From positions 2,356,001-2,420,000 of the forward strand of contig NZ_CP129111.1 of NCBI RefSeq assembly GCF_030407165.1: 64,000 nucleotides of DNA. The letters are read 5' to 3'. The notes under the pieces are model-generated. The model saw only the letters and a list, made by a program, of their open reading frames with translations. It made no database searches and had not been told where the DNA came from. Shown piece after piece: positions 7,551 through 15,951 of this stretch; the first letter of the stretch is position 1; each line of letters opens with the position of its first letter. The position numbers and the translations under genes were made by a program. This stretch comes from Fontisubflavum oceani. Its GTDB lineage: Bacteria > Pseudomonadota > Alphaproteobacteria > Rhodobacterales > Rhodobacteraceae.

Positions 7551-8257
7551 ATGACGGCTTTCATTCCGACCTTCCGTATCTGTGCGGTTCTTTTGCGTGC
7601 CTTGCCGGCTGTTTGTCTTGCAACTGGGCTATTCATGGCTGCGCCAGCTTTGGCCGATAACAGTTGCCCATGGGCCTTTGACGGTGAATGCGACGAGCCT
7701 GGTATCGGAACTGGCCTTTGTGGTGTCGGGACGGATACGGCGGATTGCGGTGGCGGGACGGCCAGTGGTCCGAACTCTTGCCAATGGGCCTTTGACGGGG
7801 AGTGTGACGAGCCGGGTATGGGCACGGGGCTGTGTGCTGCGGGTACGGATACGGCGGATTGCGCGAGCGTCGGAGGTCCGAACTCTTGCCAATGGGCGTT
7901 CGACGGGGAGTGTGACGAGCCGGGTATTGGTACCGGGCTATGTGCTGCCGGCACGGATACGGCAGATTGCTCGGGTGTCGGGCGGCCAGCGATGCGAATT
8001 CCTGCAATTGGGCGTTCGACGGTGAATGTGACGAGCCGGGTATTGGCACCGGCCTATGTGCCGCAGGGACGGATACGGCGGATTGTTCCAGTAGTGGGAG
8101 CAACAACGACCTACTCAACCCTTGCCCATTCACCAATGACGGCGATTGTGATGAGCCAAACGGCCTGAATCTCTGCGCTTGGGGAACGGACGCGGCGGAT
8201 TGCGCGAACCCCAATTCGAATTTCGGAAGCGGCAGCGGATACATCGAGCGCAAGTAA
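7551..8257 (+). CDS. Secreted Cys-rich five-unit repeat protein (frameshifted)
   Basis: From the ATG at 7551 there is a signal peptide ending PALA-DN, then repeats of the form CxWAFDGECDEPG-GTGLCAAGTDTADC. Each unit has four Cys spaced C-x7-C-x9-C-x8-C and six or so acidic residues. Three units lie in the first frame (7659-7748, 7773-7862, 7881-7970). After a break near 7971-7990 (one G missing in GGGCGG would explain it) a fourth (7997-8086) and a diverged fifth (8117-8203) follow, ending in a Ser/Asn/Gly tail. Repaired length is about 235 residues. Disulfide-rich calcium- or metal-binding modules resembling LDL-receptor class A repeats are a reasonable guess; function is unknown. Confidence 0.7.
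7659..8203 (+). repeat. Five tandem coding repeats, period 108-120 bp
   Basis: Units start at 7659, 7773, 7881, 7997 and 8117, each about 90 bp of strongly conserved sequence joined by 15-30 bp Ser/Gly linkers of variable length. Units 2 and 3 are nearly the same at DNA level, pointing to recent duplication; unit 5 is the most diverged. The DNA similarity makes this stretch prone to recombination and to assembly collapse. Confidence 0.8.
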
Positions 8258-8477
8258 ACCTTAACCACCGAGATGCCAAAGCTCCCCCCGACACAGGGGA
8301 GAACCTCAGACTGCCCCCGAACGGTCTCGGCCTTCAGGCGGCGGTGGTTGATCATGGTTTCGATCTAACCGGTCCGTGCATTCCGGGTTTGCAGAATTGG
8401 CAATTGCCCAGCTCACCGGTGGTGCCTAGCTTTGGGCCAAGGGAGGGAACACTTGGTATCACCATAGGAGTTTCCAC
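8258..8477. other. 220-bp spacer before the first DUF1127-like gene
   Basis: No ORF of note is seen. There is a run of six C followed by a short CAGGGG, then GC-rich sequence. The last bases before the ATG at 8478 hold TAGGAG, a fitting ribosome-binding site, so the promoter of that gene probably lies at about 8400-8460. Confidence 0.4.
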
Positions 8478-8702
8478 ATGGCCACGAGTACAACAAATCT
8501 GAAATCCGGCGTTGGTTTCGCCGACCTGATCTTGCTGCCGTTCACCGCACTCGGCCACTTTCTGGGCGCGATCATGGACAGCAACAGCCGGGTGCGCGAA
8601 GCGCAGGCGCTCAATGCGATGAGCGACGCCGAATTGGCGAAACGCGGGTTGAAGCGCGAAGAGATTGCACATCACGTCTTTCGCGATGCGTATTACGTCT
8701 GA
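8478..8702 (+). CDS. DUF1127-like small protein
   Basis: This protein has 74 residues. The N-terminal half is hydrophobic (FADLILLPFTALGHFLGAIM). The C-terminal half is the DUF1127-like segment LNAMSDAELAKRGLKREEIAHHVFRDAYYV, an Arg/Glu-rich helix pair. TAGGAG precedes the ATG. In alphaproteobacteria DUF1127 proteins include small regulators affecting phosphate, RNA and stress responses; nothing specific can be said here. A second member follows 208 bases downstream. Confidence 0.75.
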   Translation: MATSTTNLKSGVGFADLILLPFTALGHFLGAIMDSNSRVREAQALNAMSDAELAKRGLKREEIAHHVFRDAYYV

Positions 8703-8721
8703 TCCGGCGGACGGGCTTTTG

Positions 8722-8755
8722 AGACGAGGCGGCCTTGGCGGGCCGTCTTTTTTTG
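8722..8755 (+). terminator. Likely intrinsic terminator after the DUF1127-like gene
   Basis: A GC-rich imperfect hairpin (GACG...GGCC, loop, GGCC..GTC) at 8723-8747 runs straight into seven T at 8748-8754. It is placed 20 bases after the stop of the gene ending at 8702. Confidence 0.6.
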
Positions 8756-8910
8756 TTGATCAGTCAGATATCGCCGATCCAAGAGCGCAAATCTGCCGCA
8801 GTGCAGCAAATAATGCCGCAATTGCGAGAAAACGGCGGCGCTCGCGCGGGGCTTTTGCTAGTCTGCGTCTGAAGGGAGGGCCCAAACCGAGCAGAATGAG
8901 GGTCCCGAAC

Positions 8911-9135
8911 ATGACGATACATGCCGCGAATATCAATTGCTCCCCTGGGCTGCGCGCCCAGTTCGATGTTTATTTTTGCACGTTGGGCCAAGGGCTTGCG
9001 GCAAAAGACCTGACGCAAGATAGGTTGGCCCATGCCGCGCGATTGGATCGGCTGCCGGATCCGGCCCTGGCGGCAATGGGGATTGCGCGAGACGACATCC
9101 CGCGTATCGTGTTCCGCGATCTTTTTTGCCTTTAG
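8911..9135 (+). CDS. Second DUF1127-like small protein
   Basis: This has 74 residues from the ATG at 8911, which has GAGGG eight bases upstream; an in-frame ATG at 8896 is an alternative. The C-terminal half, LAHAARLDRLPDPALAAMGIARDDIPRIVFRDLFCL, follows the same plan as the preceding gene (L..MSDAEL..GL.REEI...VFRD), so it is probably a paralogue. The two differ strongly in the N-terminal half. Its stop lies five bases before the ureE ATG at 9141, so it is probably co-transcribed with ureE. Confidence 0.65.
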   Translation: MTIHAANINCSPGLRAQFDVYFCTLGQGLAAKDLTQDRLAHAARLDRLPDPALAAMGIARDDIPRIVFRDLFCL

Positions 9136-9140
9136 ACAGG

Positions 9141-9596
9141 ATGATTTCGACGATGACAGCCGCCCATATCCATCGCAAAGCCGGAACCTGGCAAGGATCG
9201 CCCGCCGATCAGTTGGTGCTCGACTATCAGGCGCGGTTTTTGCGGCGCAAGCGTGTGGTGATGGCTTCGGGTGCGGATCTGATGGTGGATTTGGCCGAGA
9301 CGGTATCGCTGAACGAAGGGGACGCGCTGGAGACCAATCTCGGCCAATTGATCGAAATCCGCGCCGCGCCGGAGCCACTTCTCAAGATCACTGGCGATCT
9401 GACCCGGCTCGCCTGGCATATCGGCAACCGCCATACGCCCTGCCAGATCCTGCCCGATCATCTGCTGATCCGCACCGATCATGTGCTGGCCGAGATGTTG
9501 GCGGGTCTGGGCGCGACGGCGACGCCGATCATGGCACCCTTCACGCCCGAGGGCGGGGCTTACGGCCATGGTCGAACCCACTCGCATGCCCACTGA
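9141..9596 (+). CDS. ureE: Urease accessory protein UreE (nickel chaperone)
   Basis: UreE binds nickel and hands it to the UreDFG complex. The 151-residue translation has the N-terminal peptide-binding domain (FLRRKRVVMASGADLMVDLAE) and the metal-binding core WHIGNRHTPCQI with the conserved His, followed by DHVLAEMLAGLGA. The C-terminus, GHGRTHSHAH, is a short His-rich metal tail. Starts at 9141 or 9153 are both possible; TTG at 9126 is less likely. It overlaps the ureF start. Confidence 0.95.
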   Translation: MISTMTAAHIHRKAGTWQGSPADQLVLDYQARFLRRKRVVMASGADLMVDLAETVSLNEGDALETNLGQLIEIRAAPEPLLKITGDLTRLAWHIGNRHTPCQILPDHLLIRTDHVLAEMLAGLGATATPIMAPFTPEGGAYGHGRTHSHAH

Positions 9597-10224
9597 CGGC
9601 GGGCTTCTCAAGCTCAGCCAATGGCTGTCGCCCGGGTTTCCAATCAGCGCCTATGCCTATTCGCATGGGCTTGAGACAGCGATCGCGCGCGGCGATGTAC
9701 GGGATGCGGCGCGCCTGGGCGACTGGATCACAACCGTTTTGGCCGCCGGGGCCGGGCGCAATGATGCGATCCTGCTCTGCTTAACGCTCAAGGGCGACAT
9801 GCCTGTCGAAACCTTGGCGGAAATGGCGGAGGCGCTGGCGGGGTCTGCCGAGCGGTGGGAGGAGACCCGTGCCCAAGGCATGGCGTTTGCCGAAACCCTG
9901 CGACCGATGGGGTATGAGTTGGACGATACGGCCTATCCTGTTGTGCTTGGACAGGCCGCGCGCGGGCTTGATTTGGCGGCGCACACCGTGGCCGCGCTAT
10001 TTTTGCAGAGTTTCGCCGCCAATCTGGTTTCGGTCGGGGTGCGGTTTATCCCGCTTGGCCAGACAGAGGGGCAGAATGTGCTGGCGGGCCTGCATGAGAC
10101 AGTTCAATCCGTCGCGGCGGCGGCTGCGAAGGCCGGTTCGGGCGATCTCGGCGGGGCGGCGTTCGCCAGTGACGTGGTGGCGATGGCCCATGAAACGCAA
10201 GAAGTGCGATTGTTTCGCAGCTAA
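9568..10224 (+). CDS. ureF: Urease accessory protein UreF
   Basis: UreF acts as the gate between UreG and UreD in nickel insertion. The 218 residues include the family start LLKLSQWLSPGFPISAYAYSHGLE, then WITTVLAAGAGRNDAIL and NLVSVGVRFIPLGQTEGQ, the part that contacts UreG. The ATG at 9568 overlaps the ureE end by 29 bases; ATG 9586 is an alternative. It is followed 20 bases later by a CMD-family gene and then ureG. Confidence 0.95.
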   Translation: MVEPTRMPTDGGLLKLSQWLSPGFPISAYAYSHGLETAIARGDVRDAARLGDWITTVLAAGAGRNDAILLCLTLKGDMPVETLAEMAEALAGSAERWEETRAQGMAFAETLRPMGYELDDTAYPVVLGQAARGLDLAAHTVAALFLQSFAANLVSVGVRFIPLGQTEGQNVLAGLHETVQSVAAAAAKAGSGDLGGAAFASDVVAMAHETQEVRLFRS

Positions 10225-10244
10225 GGTTAGAAGGACCGAGAATA

Positions 10245-10631
10245 ATGCCGGACACAACTGAGGTGGGGCGCGCCTTATCCGAAAACCTGAACCCTGGCAT
10301 GGAAGCCGCGCTTGAGGCGCGGTACGGCCATCTGCTGCCGGGTATGGCGGAGGGCGTGGTCGATTTTGCCTATGGGCGTCAATACGCCCGACCCGGATTG
10401 CCGCTCAGGGAGCGCTATCTGGCGACGATTGCAGCGTTGACCGCTTTGGGCGGCCAAACCGCGCCGCAACTCAAGGTGAACATTGCCGGGGGGCGCAAGG
10501 CGGGTTTGAGCCAGGAAGAGATCGCCGAGGTCATCTGGCAGATGGCGCTCTATGGCGGGTTTCCAAGCGCAATCAACGGGTTGAACGCTGCACTTGAGGT
10601 GTTTTCAGCAGAAGAAGAGGATGAGGCATGA
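10245..10631 (+). CDS. Carboxymuconolactone decarboxylase-family protein without CxxC
   Basis: This 128-residue CMD-domain protein contains RERYLATIAALTALGGQTAPQLKVN and EEIAEVIWQMALYGGFPSAING, the typical core of gamma-carboxymuconolactone decarboxylase-like proteins. Unlike the gene at 4811 it has no Cys pair, so an AhpD-type redox role is unlikely. Its stop overlaps the ureG start (ATGA), so the two are translationally coupled. A part in urease maturation is possible only by association. Confidence 0.8.
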   Translation: MPDTTEVGRALSENLNPGMEAALEARYGHLLPGMAEGVVDFAYGRQYARPGLPLRERYLATIAALTALGGQTAPQLKVNIAGGRKAGLSQEEIAEVIWQMALYGGFPSAINGLNAALEVFSAEEEDEA

Positions 10632-11239
10632 GCAATTCAAATGGGCCCTTGCGGGTTGGCATCGGCGGCCCGGTGGGCGCGGGCAAGACCACACTGACCG
10701 CACAGCTTTGCCGCGCGATGGCGGCGGATCATTCGGTCGCGGTGATCACCAATGACATCTACACCGCCGAGGATGCGGAGTATCTGCTGCGCGCCCAAGT
10801 CTTGCCCGCTGACCGGATCAAAGGGGTCGAAACCGGCGGGTGCCCGCATACGGCGATCCGCGAAGATGCCTCGATCAATCTGGCTGCGGTGGCCGAGTTT
10901 CGCGCCAAACTGCCCGATCTGGATGTGATCTTCATCGAGTCGGGCGGCGACAATCTGGCGGCCACTTTCAGCCCGGAATTGGCTGATCTGACACTCTATG
11001 TGATCGATACGGCGGCGGGCCAAGACATTCCGCGCAAGAAAGGCCCGGGCCTGACGCGGTCGGATTTGCTGATCATCAACAAAACCGATCTTGCGCCCCA
11101 TGTGGGGGTGGATGTGGACCTGCTTGAGAGCGATGCCAAAACCGCGCGCGGTGATCTGCCATTTGTGATGGCAGAGCTTCGGAACGGCGTCGGCGTCGAC
11201 GAAATCGTGCGGTTTCTAACCCGGGAGGGCGGGCTCTGA
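10628..11239 (+). CDS. ureG: Urease accessory GTPase UreG
   Basis: UreG is the GTPase that carries nickel to urease. The 203 residues show the P-loop GGPVGAGKTTL (about residues 11-21), the nickel-binding CPH motif in GGCPHTAIREDAS, the switch segment FIESGGDNLAATFSPEL, and the guanine-specificity motif NKTDL. The length is usual. It overlaps the preceding CMD gene by four bases and meets the convergent gene at 11216 with a 24-base 3' overlap. Confidence 0.98.
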   Translation: MSNSNGPLRVGIGGPVGAGKTTLTAQLCRAMAADHSVAVITNDIYTAEDAEYLLRAQVLPADRIKGVETGGCPHTAIREDASINLAAVAEFRAKLPDLDVIFIESGGDNLAATFSPELADLTLYVIDTAAGQDIPRKKGPGLTRSDLLIINKTDLAPHVGVDVDLLESDAKTARGDLPFVMAELRNGVGVDEIVRFLTREGGL

Positions 11240-12160
11240 CGGTTTCTGCCCGTCGAGCTTCGCCAGATAATCGGTGAAGCGCGGGTCTTGGGTTTCTTTT
11301 GCGCCGAATCTTGCCACTGTTCGAGCGAGTTCGGGGTGACCACGACCCAATGCCAAACCGATCAGCTTGACAAGATATGCTGCATTTCGACGGCGCGTGT
11401 TTCGCGTGATCTGTGAAAAACGCAGGGGGGTGAGTTTTCCGCGAGACTTGGCTTGCAACACACGATCAAGCGCGCCATCGCTCTGCAAGAAGGTTTGTAG
11501 ATCGGACCCGACCCACCGCATCGGAATGCGTTGCACATTGCTTCCACGATAGAGCGCGGCATGGGCGGCGGCGAGCGGCTCATAGGGATCGTAAAGAACC
11601 GTGGCCTGGGCCGCGCCCTCAAGCATATAGGGGGCATAGCCATAGCGGTCGGTGAAGTTCAACCGCCGCGCTGTGCGAAAGCGCGGTTCAAACGGCGCGT
11701 CTTCACGGTCAAGCGTGGCCGCAGGGTTGAGCGCCAAGACCCGTGCACCGGGTGCCGTGACCGAATACGCGCAGGCCGCATAGCCGCACATCGGGCCGCA
11801 GCCCAGAAAAATCACGCGATCAAAGTTTTCGAAGAAATCCTCATCCACCAGCCTGTCGAAAAACTGATAGAGATCCGCATCGCGAAACCAGCTTTGGCCC
11901 GAGGCCATGATATTCAGAAGTGACCATTCCCGCCGCTGCACCGCGTCGAAGCCCAAGGGCAGGCCATCCGATGTATGGTTATAAACGCGCCCGGCCTCGT
12001 CGAAACTGACCAAAAGCGTGCTGCCTTCTTGCACGAACAGCGCCGAATGCCGGCTGCCAATCCGCTCAAAGAAACCGTGGCCCCGACCGATTTCGGTCAG
12101 ATGGGCAAGCCAAGCTTGACGGGAGGTATGGTGTGGCTGGGGGGCAGGGTTGGCACTCAT
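11216..12160 (-). CDS. Conserved protein often labelled phosphoadenosine phosphosulfate reductase
   Basis: This 314-residue protein belongs to a group common in Rhodobacteraceae (recollection), frequently mislabelled PAPS reductase. It lacks the PAPS/APS reductase signatures seen in the true cysH at 28507. Visible parts are HLTEIGRGHGFFERIGSRHSALFV at the N-terminus, VIFLGCGPMCGYAACAYS near residue 120, which resembles a glycine-rich strand-turn-helix or hydrolase elbow, and LNPAATLDREDAPFEPRFR. The fold and reaction are unknown. The gene is divergent from the cox-type ATPase. Confidence 0.6.
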   Translation of the reverse strand: MSANPAPQPHHTSRQAWLAHLTEIGRGHGFFERIGSRHSALFVQEGSTLLVSFDEAGRVYNHTSDGLPLGFDAVQRREWSLLNIMASGQSWFRDADLYQFFDRLVDEDFFENFDRVIFLGCGPMCGYAACAYSVTAPGARVLALNPAATLDREDAPFEPRFRTARRLNFTDRYGYAPYMLEGAAQATVLYDPYEPLAAAHAALYRGSNVQRIPMRWVGSDLQTFLQSDGALDRVLQAKSRGKLTPLRFSQITRNTRRRNAAYLVKLIGLALGRGHPELARTVARFGAKETQDPRFTDYLAKLDGQKPSEPALPG

Positions 12161-12384
12161 TAGCTCTTCTTACATCTTCTCGGTATTCGGACGTGTTGTC
12201 TCGGCCAACTATGGCGAAGCTGGGCGCGAGGCGTGGCAATTCGACGAGAAAGAGTTACCAAATTCTTAACGCGAGTCGAAGGGTTAAAGGCACAAAGGTT
12301 GTGGATAGATTGTTTCGCGAACGGAGGCCGGGGCTTGACGCCCTCTCTCGCGGAGGCCTTGATGGCGCGGGAGGAGGACAGGCC

Positions 12385-13284
12385 ATGCAATCCATCGATG
12401 ACGTGCAACGCGCCTTGGCGGCAGAGAACTATGTCTGTGGCCGTTCGCTCGCCACCGTGGTGTTTTTGGCGCTGAAGCTGGGGCGCCCCTTGTTTTTGGA
12501 AGGGGAGGCCGGCACTGGCAAAACCGAAATCGCCAAAGCCATAGCGGCCTCACTTGGTCGTCGCCTGATCCGATTGCAGTGTTATGAGGGTCTGGATGCG
12601 TCCAGTGCGGTCTATGAGTGGAACTTCGCCGCGCAGATGGTCGCGATCCGCGCGGCCGAGGCCGCGGGCGGGGCCGACAAAGACGTGCTGCAAGAGGCGC
12701 TGTTCTCTGCCGATTATCTGATCGAGCGGCCCCTGCTTGAGGCGATGCGCGCCGACGCGAGGGGCGCGCCGGTCTTGTTGATCGACGAGTTGGATCGGAC
12801 CGATGAGCCGTTTGAGGCGTTCCTTCTGGAAGCGCTGTCTGATTTTCAGGTGACGATTCCAGAGCTTGGCACAATCAAAGCGCCGGAGCCGCCGATCGTG
12901 ATCTTGACCTCGAACCGCACCCGAGAGGTGCATGACGCGCTGAAACGGCGCTGCCTCTATCATTGGGTCGACTACCCGGATTTTGCGCGCGAGATGGATA
13001 TCATCGCCGCACGCGTGCCCGAAGCGGCGGATGCGTTGAGCCACGAGGTGGTGGGGTTTGTGCAAAAGCTCCGCACCGAGGATCTGTTCAAGCGTCCCGG
13101 CGTGGCCGAGACGATTGATTGGGCCAAATGTCTGCTGGCGCTGGATGTGATTGATCTCAGCCCTGAAGTCATTGCCGACACTTTGGGGGCGGTTTTGAAG
13201 TATCAGGACGATATCCAGAAACTGCAGGGCTCTGAGGCGAAGCGGATTCTGGATGAAGTGAGAGCGGAAACGCAGGCGGCGTAG
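12385..13284 (+). CDS. MoxR-type AAA+ ATPase of the cox cluster (CoxD-like)
   Basis: This 299-residue ATPase starts at the ATG at 12385, preceded by GGGAGGAGGA. It has Walker A GEAGTGKTE (about residues 39-47), Walker B VLLIDELDRTDE, and the sensor segment ILTSNRTREVHDALKRRC. The pairing with a downstream VWA protein is the standard MoxR/VWA chaperone couple. In aerobic CO dehydrogenase loci the CoxD/CoxE pair helps mature the [CuSMoO2] or Mo cofactor. The genes downstream (XdhC-like and MPT-binding proteins, coxSLM) support this role. Confidence 0.85.
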   Translation: MQSIDDVQRALAAENYVCGRSLATVVFLALKLGRPLFLEGEAGTGKTEIAKAIAASLGRRLIRLQCYEGLDASSAVYEWNFAAQMVAIRAAEAAGGADKDVLQEALFSADYLIERPLLEAMRADARGAPVLLIDELDRTDEPFEAFLLEALSDFQVTIPELGTIKAPEPPIVILTSNRTREVHDALKRRCLYHWVDYPDFAREMDIIAARVPEAADALSHEVVGFVQKLRTEDLFKRPGVAETIDWAKCLLALDVIDLSPEVIADTLGAVLKYQDDIQKLQGSEAKRILDEVRAETQAA

Positions 13285-13460
13285 TTGAAAAAGCGTCCTC
13301 TCTGTCCTGGACTGCAACAATGCCGCAAGACCAAGCGTCGAGCCGATCGGTGCGGCACTAGGTCGGCGAGTTGACGAAATGAGGAGCGATCCAATGCGCG
13401 ATTGGATGGATCATATCGTTATCAGTGAGCGCGACAGGTCGGGCCTGCCGGAGGGTCTCT

Positions 13461-14720
13461 ATGGTTGAACATCATGCGCTCGAACTGCCGGAAGCCCCAA
13501 AGCTGACCCATAACATCACCCATTTCGCCCGGGCGCTGCGCGCCGCGGGGTTGCCAGCGGGGCCGGGCCGGGTGGTTGAGGCGATCCGGGCGGTCGAGGC
13601 GGCGGGGTTCACCGAGCGTGCCGATTTTTTCTATACGCTCCAGGCCTGTTTCACCTCGCGGCCCGAACATCGCGCGGCCTTTACACAGATCTTCCGGCTC
13701 TATTGGCGTGACCCGCAGTATCTGGAGCATATGATGTCGATGATGCTGCCGGCGATCCGGGGCGTGGCGGAAGAGCGCGCGGTAAAACCGGCGGAGAAGC
13801 GCGCCGCAGAAGCGCTGCTCGATGGGGTGGCGCGTGATCTGCCGGAGATGGGCGACGGGAAGGACCAAGGCACCGAGATTGAGGTGGATGCCTCTCTGAC
13901 CATGTCCGCCGAGGAGCGCTTGCGGAGCCTGGATTTCGAGCAGATGTCCAATGCCGAGCTGGCGGAGGCGAAACGGATGCTGGCGCGCCTGAGCCTGCCG
14001 ATCCGGCCCTTAAAAAGCCGCCGCACGATGGCCGCACGCCACGGGGCGCTACCGGATTGGCGCCGGACCATGCGGGCCGCGATGCGCCAAGGCGGGGAGA
14101 TCACCGGATTCGAGATGAAGGCACGGCGCATCCGCTGGCCCAATCTGGTCTGTCTTTGTGATATCTCCGGGTCGATGTCGTCTTACTCCCGCGCGGTGCT
14201 GCATTTCCTCCATGCGGTGGCGAACCAGAAAGGGGCGGGATGGGCCAAGGTACATGCGTTTACCTTCGGCACGCGTCTGACCAATATCACCCGCCATTTG
14301 GCCGCGCGCGACGTGGATGCCGCGCTGGCGGCGGCTGGCGCGGAGGCGCAGGATTGGGAAGGCGGGACGCGGATCGGTGCGTGCCTGCATGCGTTCAATC
14401 GCGATTGGTCGCGGCGGGTTCTGGGGCAGGGGGCGGTGGTGTTGTTGATTACCGATGGGCTCGACCGGGATGATGCCGATGCCTTGGCGCGCGAGATGGA
14501 GCGGCTGCATCTGTCGGCCCGGCGGGTGATCTGGCTGAACCCGCTGCTGCGGTGGGAGGGGTTTGCGCCGAAAGCCGCCGGTATCCGGGCGATGCTGCCG
14601 CATGTGGATGTGTTCCGGGCAGGTCACAATATCGCGGCATTGGAGGGGTTGGCGGAGGCCTTATCGCGCCCCGATGATCTCGGAGAGAAGGCGCGGTTGA
14701 TGCGCTGGCTGGCGGCGTGA
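13461..14720 (+). CDS. VWA-domain protein, CoxE-like
   Basis: This is a 419-residue protein from the ATG at 13461 (GAGGG upstream). The N-terminal half is helical (LTHNITHFARALRAAGLPAGPGRVVEA) with a middle region on RIRWPNLVCL. The von Willebrand factor A domain begins near residue 230 with the MIDAS motif DISGSMSSYSR, followed by the Thr site (FTFGTRLTNITR) and GGTRIGACL and TDGLDRDD. It pairs with the ATPase 176 bases upstream. CoxE-type proteins are needed for maturation of CO dehydrogenases. Confidence 0.87.
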   Translation: MVEHHALELPEAPKLTHNITHFARALRAAGLPAGPGRVVEAIRAVEAAGFTERADFFYTLQACFTSRPEHRAAFTQIFRLYWRDPQYLEHMMSMMLPAIRGVAEERAVKPAEKRAAEALLDGVARDLPEMGDGKDQGTEIEVDASLTMSAEERLRSLDFEQMSNAELAEAKRMLARLSLPIRPLKSRRTMAARHGALPDWRRTMRAAMRQGGEITGFEMKARRIRWPNLVCLCDISGSMSSYSRAVLHFLHAVANQKGAGWAKVHAFTFGTRLTNITRHLAARDVDAALAAAGAEAQDWEGGTRIGACLHAFNRDWSRRVLGQGAVVLLITDGLDRDDADALAREMERLHLSARRVIWLNPLLRWEGFAPKAAGIRAMLPHVDVFRAGHNIAALEGLAEALSRPDDLGEKARLMRWLAA

Positions 14721-14736
14721 TCTGTTGTGAAATTGA

Positions 14737-14759
14737 GCGCCTTGCGGCGCGTTGTTTTT
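14737..14759 (+). terminator. Intrinsic terminator after the VWA gene
   Basis: GCGCC-TTGC-GGCGC forms a perfect five-pair stem, followed by GTTGTTTTT. It lies 16 bases after the VWA stop. Confidence 0.55.
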
Positions 14760-14775
14760 GTTTGAAGGGCGCTTC

Positions 14776-14979
14776 GGGGCCCACCAAAGCGAATATCGCT
14801 TACGGGCCTGCCCGCGCGTGAGGCTGTCCTGACAAAAGCCCAGCCCCGCCTGCAAGCAAAATAGCCGTCTCCCCATTCTGGGGCCCCTCGGCGATTTTCC
14901 TTGCAGCCGCGTCTGGTTTTCGTCCTGACTGTCTCATGCGAGGGCGGCTCCGAAGCGAAACGCGATGTGGGAGGTGGCG
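14776..14979. other. Structured intergenic element before the XdhC-like gene
   Basis: The spacer holds a two-part hairpin. The outer arms GGCCC (14778-14782) and GGGCC (14804-14808) enclose AAGCGA (14787-14792) and TCGCTT (14796-14801). It is followed by a C-rich, then AT-poor stretch. I recall similar GGGCCC-ACCAAAGCGA-type intergenic sequences in other Rhodobacteraceae, sometimes translated as spurious ORFs, so a dispersed repeat is possible. No gene is seen. Confidence 0.4.
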
Positions 14980-15951
14980 ATGGCCGAAAGCGGAGAGCGA
15001 ATGCCGGAACTGGCGCTGGAATGGCATCGGGCGGGCAAGGGGGCCGTTTTGGCAACTGTGGTCGAAACCTGGGGCAGCGCGCCGCGCCGTGCGGGCAGTC
15101 AGTTGGTGGTGTCGTCAGAAGGGGAGATGGAGGGGTCCGTCTCGGGGGGCTGTGTTGAGGGCGCCGTGGTGGTCGAGGCCATGGAGGCGCTGGAGGCGGG
15201 AGACGCGCAGCTTCTGGAATTTGGGGTCAGTGATGATGAGGCTTTCGCCGTCGGTCTAGCCTGTGGTGGCACAATCAAGGTTTTGGTGGAGCCGGTGGGC
15301 CGGGTCCTGCCGGTGGAGATGTTGGAGGCTTTGGTCGATGCCCGCGCGGCGCGTCAGGCGGTGGCGTACGTTGTCGATGTGACGGCGGGGACGCGTCAGT
15401 TGGTTGCGGCGGGTGATCCTGAGGTCGCGGATCGAGTCCGCGCCGATCGCTCGGGGTTGGACGGGGATCGCTATATCGGCATCCACAACCCACCCCTCCG
15501 CATGGTCGTCGTCGGCGCTGTCCATATCGCGCAGGCGCTTTTGCCGATGGCGCGGATGGCGGGGTATGATCCGGTATTGGTTGACCCACGCCCGGCTTTC
15601 GCAGCCGAAGCGCGGTTTCCGGGGGAACGGATTTTGGAAGCTTGGCCGGATGAGGCGCTGACCGAGCTTGGCCTTGATGCGCGCACGGCGGTGGTGACGT
15701 TGACCCATGATCCGAAATTGGATGATCCGGCGATTGAGGCAGCGCTGGCCTCGGATGTGTTTTATCTCGGCTGTCTTGGTTCGTCCCGGACCCATGGCAA
15801 ACGGGTCGCGCGGCTGACGGAGGCGGGGATCGCCGAGGATGTCATCGCGCGGATTCATGCGCCGGTGGGACTCGATATTGGGGCGCAAAACCCGGCAGAG
15901 ATCGCCGTGGCGATTATGGCGGAGATCACCCGAAGGCTGCGCCAGGGATGA
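14980..15951 (+). CDS. XdhC/CoxF-family molybdoenzyme maturation protein
   Basis: This 323-residue protein from the ATG at 14980 is preceded by GGGAGG. The N-terminal XdhC domain carries LATVVETWGSAPRRAGSQLVV and the SGGCVEGAVV motif, and an LACGGTIKVLVEP segment. The C-terminal half has a Rossmann-like domain (LRMVVVGAVHIAQALLPMA) and a YLGCLGSSRTHGKR motif. XdhC proteins bind molybdenum cofactor and load it, often after sulfuration, into xanthine-dehydrogenase-family enzymes; the cox context points to the coxL product. The next gene overlaps its end by four bases. Confidence 0.88.
   Translation: MAESGERMPELALEWHRAGKGAVLATVVETWGSAPRRAGSQLVVSSEGEMEGSVSGGCVEGAVVVEAMEALEAGDAQLLEFGVSDDEAFAVGLACGGTIKVLVEPVGRVLPVEMLEALVDARAARQAVAYVVDVTAGTRQLVAAGDPEVADRVRADRSGLDGDRYIGIHNPPLRMVVVGAVHIAQALLPMARMAGYDPVLVDPRPAFAAEARFPGERILEAWPDEALTELGLDARTAVVTLTHDPKLDDPAIEAALASDVFYLGCLGSSRTHGKRVARLTEAGIAEDVIARIHAPVGLDIGAQNPAEIAVAIMAEITRRLRQG

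Noticed and set aside
7659..8203. Evenly spaced repeats, considered as CRISPR
   Set aside because: The repeats are coding, about 90 bp, with short linkers of variable length, and translate to Cys-rich units; no spacer-repeat pattern.
11216..12160. True PAPS reductase
   Set aside because: It lacks the FGAES and the Cys-pair motifs of cysH at 28507; the common label seems wrong.
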